The notes under the pieces: generated by a model
The model's input: the letters and a program-made list of their open reading frames with translations, nothing else
Database searches by the model: none
Told to the model about the DNA's origin: nothing
Position numbers and translations under genes: made by a program
Assembly (NCBI RefSeq): GCF_910592395.1
Contig: NC_088316.1
Location: 18,726,001-18,786,000 of the forward strand
From: Lineus longissimus
Lineage: Eukaryota > Nemertea > Pilidiophora > Heteronemertea > Lineidae
DNA: 60,000 nt
Direction of reading: 5' to 3'
Part shown: positions 29,179-40,200 of the stretch, in pieces
Layout of the letters: each line of letters starts with the position of its first letter
Numbering within the stretch: the stretch's first letter is position 1

Positions 29179-30668
29179 GCCCTTGATACCCGGCAGAAAC
29201 ATCTGTTCGGCATTGTTTTTGACCTATCATAGAGCCTTAAGTAAATCTGTGGCATTTTGTAAGAAAACATATTCTAATAGTTACCGGTGCGAGGCCCAGA
29301 ATCAACACAATTCAAACTTGGACTTTCTATCTCAAATATCGATAAATATTTGAAACAACTTCATTTAGTTCGTGCAAATGAATAATTTGATATTATACTA
29401 TTCGGATTATCAAAAGCATTCCATCGAAGGGGAGGAATTTATGAGCGATGTACGAGCTGCTAGGCGCTTTATAACATTCCATTCCAGCATATCAATCCAT
29501 CTATAGTTGATATTTTGACACCGGAAGCTCATCGGCAGGATAAGGCTAATCCCAGGCATCGGCACCATGTAATAACGAACATAATGTGAAATGTCATAAA
29601 TATCTCTGCCATAACCCAATGGCATCCGCTTGAGTCCTGTTTCGACGTTCTCGTCCGAATGACTCTAGATTGCTTCTCTAGAAGCTTTGCTCGAAGTGAT
29701 CCAAACGTTGACTGCCATACAGAGAATGGTATCGCATCGGTTGTGCATTGAGTGTAATGTCAAGCATGGATTAAATCTATACTTGCAAATATCTATGCCA
29801 AAGCCCAATGATATCTCTAATGCTAGGTGCATTTTCCTCCTTGTCACCTAAATTCCACACTCAAGTTCTCCCTCTAAATCACAGTGAGCTAGGTCAATAC
29901 GATAAACTATCCCAGCCATTCTACTACAGGAGAGGAAAGAGACGAACTCATGAATGGATAATTATGTTTTCTGTTGTCAAATGCCGGACTGACTTGGTCA
30001 ACAGACTAAAAAATATAATCGCCAAAAGTGTCATCATGCGCTGTGTGATTTAGAAGCACGATCATCCTCGTGACACAACCCATCTAAAGAGAAAATACAT
30101 TTCCGATAAGAGTCTGTTCCTACAAAGGACATTATTCCCTTAATCGGCTACTTCTTTATCAGTGCTGTATTGTACAATCAATTCCAATTTCTTTGCGGCG
30201 TTTTTACCGGGATTGCATTTCTTGTCACAGTCGTAATGATAGTGTCCTTCTTTGGCGAAGTGTGGATAATATAATTTAGCTCTTAGCAATACCGAGTATG
30301 ATATGTATCTTTCTCCCTATTTCATTATCGTGATTCTGTTCATTATTTCCTTTGAGTTATGAAGATGTGCTTTTTGACGAAAAAAAGATAAACTGGAGTT
30401 CTGAGAAGGAATTGTCATATTGGTCATAACGGGCAATGTTTGGTTTCGAATGTCGTCATAATGAGGACTTCGTCCCATGCAGGTCAACTGGGCCACGTAT
30501 GTCATTGCAGTTGATAACTGCACTTGTTGATTGATGTCTTTCGAAAGTTTACATCAAGAAAGTAACAATTGCTTTTCGAAAGACAGCTTGAAAGCTCCAC
30601 CTATTGGTCCTACTTGGACCGACACACTCAAAGTGTGCATAAAAGCTGACGCATCAAATTTACTTTCC

Positions 30669-30722
30669 AGAGTACGGCCGAAGCCAAGTACTCGGTAATG
30701 TTCGTGATGAACATTTGGATCT
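30669..30722 (+). repeat. Dispersed hairpin repeat, copy 1
   Basis: Shares GGCCGAAG, GTACTCGG and AATGTTCGTGATG with copies at 34.28 and 42.11 kb. The flank TACTTTCC is also shared with copy 2. The left arm of the hairpin is mutated here. Confidence 0.6.
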
Positions 30723-33700
30723 ACTGCCAATACCCAATACCCTCCATGCACAGTCGAAAACGATTGCTTTCTCTGCAGTCACCAAAGGCGAATATTACAA
30801 CTGTTGTTGCCTCTTGAAATCAAGTGGCATTTCTCAGCCTATTACAAAAAGTATGTACTACCCGGACCCATCAACACAATCTGAGTGAATTACCAATTTT
30901 CCTAGCGTAAGAGATGGCACTACAGTAATGATACCAATAATAGTGTGCTCCGGGGAGACGGTCGATACAGATAAACATGACTTATGAATGGAATGCGGCA
31001 AGTTATAGAGGTGGCTGTTGAAGATGTGATTGTCTTGGTTATCAAGAGAATAGGATTGATTATTTCATTTAAATATGTTCCTCTTGGACGGATATCATGG
31101 TTTACGATGACCATGATGCTGATGCTTTCATTAAAAGGAAATACCTTGTGGTGAACAGCTTGCATATCTTATATTCCCCTTCGGTTGGTCGAAATTTGCA
31201 TTTCCCCTGAAGGGGAGCTTGGGTGGAAGGAGTATATCGTTGTTATAGAAGAGGCAGCAGTGTTCTGTAGAAACATGTTGCTACCCAAGACTCTCTTTGC
31301 ATCTTCACTTTTTCAAAAGTTTTATAACTTGGCCACAGCTGCTTTGTCATTTCCCTCTACATATAAATCATTGGTCATCAACAAACTTACCACGTATACA
31401 CCTCACCTCTTTCATATTCAGAACATGTTTTTTGTGGTTTTCAATCCTAAGGTAAGAAATGAGTATCCACTGAAGGAGAAAATATCATCATTTGTATACT
31501 GTAAACTTTCGGAACTTAAGAGGAGAAGTTTGCCAATTTTAATGAAACTTTAATGAAATGCGAGCTATATCAGTGATAGAATTTACATTGAGTACAGCAA
31601 GAGACATTGCTTTAAATGAACTTTTGCTCCTTTATCTGATTTCCATTTACTCGTCTGCGTTCACTTGGAGCCTGACAGCAATTTCATACAAATTAGGTGT
31701 TTGGTTTATAGTCTCAAATAGCTCGTTTAGGCGTGGAAGGTAAGATGAGCAAAAAGTGATATCAAATATCTCGTCTGAATGAGGACGGGTAATTTAAGTA
31801 CAGGCCAAACCTTAAACAAGGCAACTCGACGGTGAGTTTTGGTCGATATATCTCATATCTAGCTTCGACACTCGCCCGACAGAACGTGAGGGTAGACTGG
31901 CGGTGGCGTGAACATGACGGGAGCCAGGCGAGAAGCTGGCGGGTCACCTTCATATGCCTTCGCCATTGTCTTCTACTTGTTGCAGTCGTAACTACGTATA
32001 TGAGATTGAGTTTTCAGCGTGTATCGCTGAACGCTTTCTGATGACGATTGCAGTGCTCCAATCATTGGCGACAACAAACTGTCTAATGTGCGGAAATTGT
32101 GCGTCCGCCTTTCATATGGAGATTGACCGCGTGGTCGATGTGGAACCAATTGACTGAGTTGACCAGGATAAATAGAAGCTCCTAACGCAATTTTTGGGAC
32201 ACTGACAAGGGTTGTCTAGCAGATGTAGCTTCCTAAACATGCCTCTGGCCTCATAAATACGAGGTTCAGCATGAATCTGTTGTAAGAACTTACTTGCAAG
32301 TGTGTCGCCCCTGAAATGACCTCAAATGGCAAAAGCGTCAAAATGAAAGATGTGATATTTTTTCATTTTTTCGACGGTACTGCCAGCCTCCTAGATATTG
32401 TTTCAGTCAGGCTACTGATATTGTTGTCTCTGCATGATCAATAAAGGAGAACTGCAAATTCTACTTGACTGTCTTGTTAGAATAGAACTTCATTTCTTTT
32501 GTGGAAATACTTGTGATGTTAAGAAATGAGTGAGACGTGTCGATAAATGGAGGACATCTGAACAGACTGCGTGACAGACACAAAGGAAGCCAGAATTTGG
32601 GTTTCTTTTTAATTATACAAAGACTGTCGTTATTGAAAAACCCGCTGGTGAGTTTAACATCACGAAATCACGTTGATAATGTATTATAAATTTAAAGCAT
32701 GTCTTCTATTTTGAGAACGAATAATCAACGCACTCAATTGAAACTAAAACACCTATCATCGTCATAACCGGAAGTGAATTGACAGCCATAGTAACAAACA
32801 GGAAGTCGAATCAGTATGGTGTCATGGCGTCTGTGTCAGAATGACGTTGGCGGAATTTGCCATCCCCTCGAGTGCACTTCAGTAGCAATGGTATCTGAGA
32901 CTGTGGTATTCACATTGCATCAAAAGAAACCATGTTGCGTGGTACAAATTTAAATTAGAATCGCTGAAATCAAGAATGTACAAACACTTCTGTTGCACTG
33001 CAGAGGGTATTTTTGCGCCATTGTAATCGCTTCGGGAAATGCTAGTAGCTCTTTCCGGTGTGTTCGTGCGAGAAGATTTTTGGGAGTCAACTCGAAAATC
33101 AATTGACAATCGCTTTCAAGAGCCATCCGAAGAACCTGATTTGCCAGCATTTATAGAACAGTCAGGTTGCTTTGTATCAAAGAATCATATCGACGACTGA
33201 GAGTAAATTTACTTTCGCACTGAGTCAATTATGCACTCTCCTCATGCACAGACGACACCGTGTAAAGAGAAGACCTTCGACAGATCGGTCCTTTGGCATC
33301 AAAGACAGCACAGTAATAATCACCATGGTCGTCTTCATCTGATGACATTGGGTAGTCGCCACATGAAGCACCAGGGCAGAAACATAACAAAACATGTCTC
33401 GCTAGTCTGTTATCATTAACTGACGTTATAAGGGGACAGGCTTTGCACCGTAACGATGTTTCTGATGTTCTTCTATCTAACTTTTTGCCGTATCAATCAC
33501 CTGAACATGGCATGGACCAGTGGCCGCTTCCGAGTTGGGGTGAATTTGCATAATCGACCTTTGTTCTCCGGTGAGCGGCTGATTGGATGAAACAAACTAC
33601 CGGATTTAACCGAGAAAAAAGTCTCATCGAGATTCCTGTGAGATGGCTAATTCGGTGTATTTCGTAAGAGCACACAGGACGACTTACAAATGATCGTTTT

Positions 33701-34100
33701 TTACAGTTAAAATCGAAATCCTTTTTTTACGCTTGGCTTAATCACCCTTCATTTGAAAAGAGTTGACACTGTCTAGAATGTGCTAGCCCCGGTCCGCCAG
33801 ACGAATACAAAATAAGCAGACAGGATAAAAATGTTGCTGTTTTGAGTATTTCTCAACAGATGTGATAAAGATTGTTGTCCCACGTCTCCAATCACCCGTT
33901 GTTTTCCTCGTTTTAGGTTTATGACAAGCTCCATCTCCGGCGTTGTTAATTTTCCTCCTTTGGTAACCAACCCCTCTTTGGGCAAACTCATGGAGGTTAA
34001 GAACAATGCATAGATTGTAGAGAGTTGATCAGTTCACTGTCATCAACATACCTCATCATTATCAACCGTCTTCACGTTCTTCCATGACTCCTCTTTTCAG

Positions 34101-34222
34101 AATGTGTTACCTGTCGTCTAGTGGTAAAAAGCACAACAGGAAAAAAGCCAGACATGAAATTGATAACCCGGACGATTTCGTGGATGAATTACTTCGAAAT
34201 TATAAAAGAACGAGACGACCTG
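34101..34222 (+). CDS. Channel gene, N-terminal exon
   Basis: Acceptor is CTCTTTTCAG and donor is CTG|GTAAGTAG, ending in phase 1. It encodes 40 residues from the ATG at 34102. The end, FVDELLRNYKRTRRP, matches the conserved start of the mature Cys-loop ligand domain (LL-x-x-Y-D-x-R-x-R-P). The first base is left over from an upstream exon in phase 2, which fits a missing signal-peptide exon. A weak candidate for that exon is the hydrophobic run MFLMFFYLTFC starting at 33456, but no phase-2 donor follows it. The basic run GKKHNRKKARH before the conserved helix is unusual for this region. Confidence 0.75.
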
Positions 34223-37200
34223 GTAAGTAGACACAAATGTACCTTTTCCTAAAGCTTATCGGTCAAATATACTTTCCCGAGTAAGGCCGAAGTCGAGCAC
34301 TAGGGAATGTTCGTAATGTTCAGTGGATACATCTGGATTCTGCATTCTGGATATTAGCTTGAATTATAATGTGAATCGTGTCTGAAATGTTTGGCACCTA
34401 CCCTGAATTGCTTAAATGGTTGGCGTACTTCCGAATATTTCATAAAGTCATGTCCCGGCAGGCATGTCTGAAGACGTGTTCTAAACTTCTCAATTAGCTA
34501 GACGTGTCATCAGGGCATCATGTGCTCCATATTTACTACTTTAACAAGGGATTTGAATCATCCGAAATTACCGTCAATAATTTCTGCCCACGGGTGATTA
34601 AAATGTGCTAAACATATCAAGGCAGATGTATTCCGTCTTTTCCTTGATACACTTCTCTATAATAAGTTCACGTTTAACGGAGTGTAAACAACCTTGAACA
34701 GAATGTCTAAAGGCATATAAAACATTCTGCAAACTCACCAGTACATTATCTGGTACGCCGTCAGTGTCGACAGGCTATTTGGTAAAATGTGGTCGCAATG
34801 ATGAGAGGATTACAGCGATTACTGGGACCTAAATGATGATCGATGATCGCGGTCATTATCAAAACCAACATGATAAGTGTGTTGAGCTTCTCAGGAAGAC
34901 ATATCGGTTAGAACAAGAATGCCTCATCCGTCAGCTCTATATAAAACATCGAGAACTATCAGAGTGTCGAGCAAACTCAATGTAGATTATCAAATGGCTC
35001 TATGGTCTTTGGTCTTGCTGGGTGATTCTCCGCGCCACAGGACGATCCCCACCATTCCCCAGCAATCGTTTCGCTCAGGAAACCAAGGCTATCACAAAAA
35101 GTAATCAAGCCGGTGATATCGGGCGAATCTTCCCGATATTGTATTGTCGATATGTCGTTCGTCTATCAGAATTTGCTTGGGCCATTTAATACGCCATGGT
35201 GTCTCCTAATCTTTTATCTGAGGAAAGGACATCGGGCTTCCGAGCTCGAGGATGGTTGGCTTCGGCATGGTTGGGTGCATATGAACCGCTGTTTGTCATC
35301 ATTCACTGTGATTGGTCCTGGCATGGAAGCCACCAATTTTTTGCGACCTTCTTTTTATTTGCAATTTGCGAACTTTTCTGTCAATACGTATTCTGCCCAA
35401 ACCGTTGTCGTTTACATTTCTGACAATAACTAGATATTTTTGTTTTTTTTAATTTACAGCTGAAAATTTAAGTATCAAGATAATTCTCCACGTAAACACA
35501 TTAAGCTCAGTTAGCGAAATAACCATGGTAAGTAAATCCGTTTTGTTATAAAGTTTTTTATCAGATTTTAATCATTCTTACATGTAACGTTGGCTAAGAA
35601 TCGTATTGGGATTTTCGTCCTGGGGTGGAAATGCACGGAACAGCACCAGCTGCCGACTGATAAATCTTGTCTTAATATGGGCTGATTGATCCAAACGCTT
35701 CGCCTTGATTAATCTTTTAAAAGCATTGTGATTAGCTATTGATAAATACTTGCCTGGGAATCTTTTAAACTGTTGCACCTTCTGTTGAGCTGGACAATTC
35801 ATCAGACAACTAATCGTCAAGGAAAAAAAGTCGACGGGTATTTGTGACAAAAACGCTCCATCTTTCGAATGGCGGTGTTTTTTTTCATCACTTTCCTTTA
35901 CTAGCTAACGACTCAGGATGGGGGTTTGATTATGATGTAAAGGCAGCTAATTGGATCCATCTTGAAGTACAAAGTGATCAATCGATGCAATAGGTAATTG
36001 AGATCGTAAATTTCGTATCTTGCCGGTGCATTTGATCTACAAAATACGGTATAGGAGTTTGAAATGTCTTAGGACATTCTGTCATCATAATAACCTGGCT
36101 CTAGAAGAAATAAATTCGGTCTCGTATACCCAACTACATTACATGTATTGTTACGTGTAATCAACCCTAGCTGCTGGCTACAGTGACCACTCCAATGGAA
36201 TCCTGGCGAGTTGGTAAAAAGGAAACAAAAAATCAATGAATAGCTATCTAACAAATGCTAGCTACATCGTCTTCTAATTAAATCGAAACGCCTTGAGATG
36301 AAAGTCCATTGCAAGCAAGAGAAGCAAGACTAACATCCGCATATTGAATAATACAAAGAAGATGCCGTACGTGTATGTTGTTCAGGATCAATTTTAGGGC
36401 GGATTTAATTAGGTTTCGAACCCTTTGATCGTGCGGAATTGAATCGAGTCAGATGGGTTCGCATTCATTCTCTTCCTCAGATGACGGTGTAGGATACCGC
36501 GGCATATAGGCCAGGTAAAAGTAACAAACAGTTTCCCGTCCCAGCCTATTTTTCAAAATCGGTTCGGGGAGCACTTGTTGTTGTTGGCAGAAGAATCAAC
36601 ACGTACATTTCAAGAGAAAATAAGTCCGTACCACGACTTGCGGACAGATATCCCCCTCCAACACACACTTGAATGAACTAAAGGAAACCAGTGAGGTCGG
36701 GTGGAAAACACAAAAAATGAGATCAAATGTGTTTGTGTTTTCGTTTTTTTCCGCGGTTATACGCGCTGGATTCGGGAAGTAAAACCTTGAAAAAAGAGTG
36801 TCCAGCAAAAAAGTTCTCAATTTCCCCGAGGTCTTAGAAAACATTCTTTTAGTTGGATTGTTTTTCATAATCAGCATAGCAATGGGACGACCTTTTTTGT
36901 GTCAGTCTGCTGATAGCAATATGGATGAATACGCTGAACAACATTAGGATCAAACTCATGATCATTTATTTTGACGTTGTTCATGTTCACATCGTTGCTA
37001 ATCGTTGCAGTCATTTGTTGTACAGGATGGTCCATAAAACAGTACTCTTGCAACACTCATTAAATTTAAAGACATGAAACTGACTGCGCCTGCGTAACCG
37101 AATACGAAATCTGGAAATTTCGTTCCAATTTCTGCCGATTGTGGCGCTGATTCAAAGTAATCAAAGTCAGTATTGAGCACAGCGCAATGGTTTGGTTTCT

Positions 37201-40200
37201 TCTTTTCACGCTATGTTAGTTTGGTTGGATATTTACTTCTGCAATCTAAAGATTTAGTCAGCCAAGTTAAGTTAGTTTATACCGTTCCATGTTTGTGAAT
37301 ATCCATGGTGTTTGTTACCCATACCATTACCTGATTCTGATTGCCTTCACTGGCATGTTTTATGCATCAAATTACCGAGATTGGCTGGAGGAAGCAAGAC
37401 CCCAGACCTTCGATAATTTATTGACTAAACCAGAATATTCCCCGAAACTTGGTAACCGTTTGTATTCATGATGGATACATTGAATGGATACCTGTTGAAC
37501 AATACCTTACCCGGCTTGGGTACGGGTAGCCATACTCATATATGAAAAGGATTTCGGTAATACGGGGGGAGGGGCGGTGGAATTATGCACCCGGTGGACC
37601 GGGTTCATAGAATGCCTCTAGACATCTCTCTCCGCCCGAGATTAGGTTTGAAAGGCTGTCTTTGTGACAAACATCATAAAGTGTTAGCCTTTTGGATTTG
37701 TTCAAAGGAGATCCTTGCAAATCTCGTCTAAGCCTTCTCCCGAATGTACCCACTGCAGAGATACTCAAAAGTAATTGCAAAATTGCAAAGTTTTGGTCCA
37801 GCAACAATCCTAATTAAAAAGATGGCAAAATAATCCAAAGTATCAGGCGATATACCCAACATGCCCAAGTGGCAAAAACGATATCCTTTATCCCCACTTA
37901 CAGTTCAATGCAATGCATTAAGAAAAACAGGCCATCCATCGACTTACATCTCGATTTGGCAGATATAGCGGTAGGCTCTAACGTCGCTGTCACATTCCAT
38001 TACACAGTGTCGAAACAATTACTTTTTGTTGGTAATATTGTGATGCTTCAGTGGTCTTGTTGGATCATAAGGGCATTTTTGGCCGATGGTTGTTAGATAA
38101 TTTATATAAAAACTTGAACCCAACACGTCGGTTCCGCACTCATTCTAAAATTTGTGCAATTGGCCTGTCCATACAACGGGTGTTCCAGTGGCTTCAATAT
38201 AACATAGATTCATCAGAAATGTTGGGTTAGTCCATCGCTATCTGCAGTTATAACTGCCGTCAAATCTTCGTCATCATGTCGAGGCAACTAAAACACAGTG
38301 CAATCCGTCAGATTTTGATAACAGTATTTGAAACTAGTATATGGAGGCGTCGTTAATATTTTCAGAACCATTAACAATTGAAAGCGCTTTCCGATAGAGA
38401 ACATAATGGAATTTTAGCAGAAGGTTTGTAGGCTTGTCGTCAAAAAAGTTTGGAGCCGTTTTCACAAAAAACCGAAGTGTATAAATAAAACAAAGCTTTG
38501 TTTCAATGTCAGGAAATCTGTCCGCTGTTTTCACTTTGCTGCGATGAACTATTAGTTGGATGGGTACTGCGTCAAGCCACGACCGACAGACAATTGATTC
38601 TGGAGAATGCCTGTCCCCTGAAGCGGAAATAACCAATTCCACATCGGGAAAACTTTACTAAAATAACAATGTGGTCTAGTGAGATGGGCGATGATGGTAA
38701 TTTTATTGGCAGTTTCTATTGCACATGAGCTTCTTTAACTTTTGAGAGCAACATTTTGTTGGGAATAACTTTGGAGTCAATATCGCCCGCACATCTAAAA
38801 ATATTTTCTGAGGGCGTTCTGATGCCTTACGTCTAACGGAGTTATATATTCATAAGAACACGATAGCCGTGGGAACGATAAGTAAGGCGACTTAGGCACT
38901 TAAAAGCGATGGACTCTAGATACATCATCCCCAATTTTTATACTAATATACTAACATTCATTTATATGACATGGAATCATCATCTCAACGCATCTCACGT
39001 TTTCTACACTGTCACAAAAATACATTGGATCGGACGATCTCGAAATGGCAGATGCTTGACTGAATGCAAATGGGGCAGTAATGTCGGTAATTTTGCTTTG
39101 ACCCCAACACTTCATCACAATCCTAGGGATATGCCACTTGCAGCATGCTTCATGACCAGCTTGAACGGTCAGGAAATTACCTTTTGCTTAAAAATATCGT
39201 TTTACAAACATTTGCTTTCTCCCTCTCCTGTTTTATTAGTCTCTTGTCAAGTATTGTTGATGAAACTGTTTGACATTTTTCCATGGAAGTAGACTATAGA
39301 CAGGCTTTAGTGAATAATGGTCAAATTAATAAGAACCACGAAGTGCAGACCTTTTTGGCTTTGAAATTTTTCCTGAATTTTGAACTTATGAAAGATGAAA
39401 AACTTTCTAAGTCCAAATATTTTTTTTACCTGTTTTTTTTCTGCTCGAAAATAAGAAACATCATCAGCCCCAAACATTTTTCGAATTTTGAACCCGTTGA
39501 TTAAATCCATGACTCCATGCCCCGGAACTTAAACCAATTTCCAAAGTGAAGTTTCTAGCCGACTGAGATAGCTAAGAAATGTACTTTACCCAATTTCTCG
39601 TGGACATCTTGCCAAATACTTCCCGCATCAGCTGCAACATTAATCTTTTGGCTACATCGGACAACATCGATGCGGCAAGTGAGCTTTGGGGGATTGATTA
39701 TTGATGCAAATTATTGAAGGACAGTAGAACTTTTCATCAGCTAATCGACTGGTGTCTGACCTTCAGAGAGCTACATGTACTGTCCTCGGCTTTGCTCAAG
39801 GTTGGGCCATGGCCAAAATGGCATTTGTTACTTTATAAGTTGCAGAATTTCCAAAAGCAGGTGATGAGTTGTCATCTGACTTAAACTGCTCTCAGAAAAT
39901 AATGTTCAGTTGATAGTTTGAACCCCCAAAACGCTCCCAAAGTGTCTTCTTGTGTTTAGGCAGGTTCTACCCATGTGGCAATGCATTACACAGTGGTTTT
40001 CGGCACACCATGCGATGACATATGGCACTGATAAAGTATATTTTGTTGATGAATTTCTCGAATGTACTTAAAACCAAGGCGTGTCATGAACTGCTTCCGT
40101 CTAAACGTCAAACACTGTCAATGCAGAAGGACTGCCGGAAGTTTTCCTTTGACTGAGAGTATCTTGACAAGACTAGATTGAGCTACATGTATATGCCTGC

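Larger units (their letters stand above)
27041..34100. other. No supported gene; may hold 5' part of the channel gene
   Basis: The missing signal-peptide exon of the channel must lie upstream of 34101. No exon here could be joined in phase with confidence. Frames at 31.2-31.7 kb are open but show no family motif. Poly(C) at 29.2 kb and one hairpin-repeat copy at 30.7 kb are present. Confidence 0.55.

Noticed and set aside
31185-31743. Two consecutive + strand open frames that might be a gene or signal-peptide exon
   Set aside because: No domain is seen. The hydrophobic run ELLLLYLISIYSSAF is far from its ATG, and the following donor is in the wrong phase for the channel.
37289-37451. Hydrophobic start and LLTKPEYSPKLGN reminiscent of a Cys-loop N-terminus with signal peptide
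   Set aside because: It lies downstream of the 68-nt exon, and its only donor (phase 1) cannot join the next channel exon in frame.
37904-37970. 67-nt candidate exon (PSIDLHLDLADIA) before the loop D exon
   Set aside because: It lacks the S-E-x-x-M ending, and its start phase does not match the upstream exon. The 68-nt exon at 35460 fits phase, length and motif.
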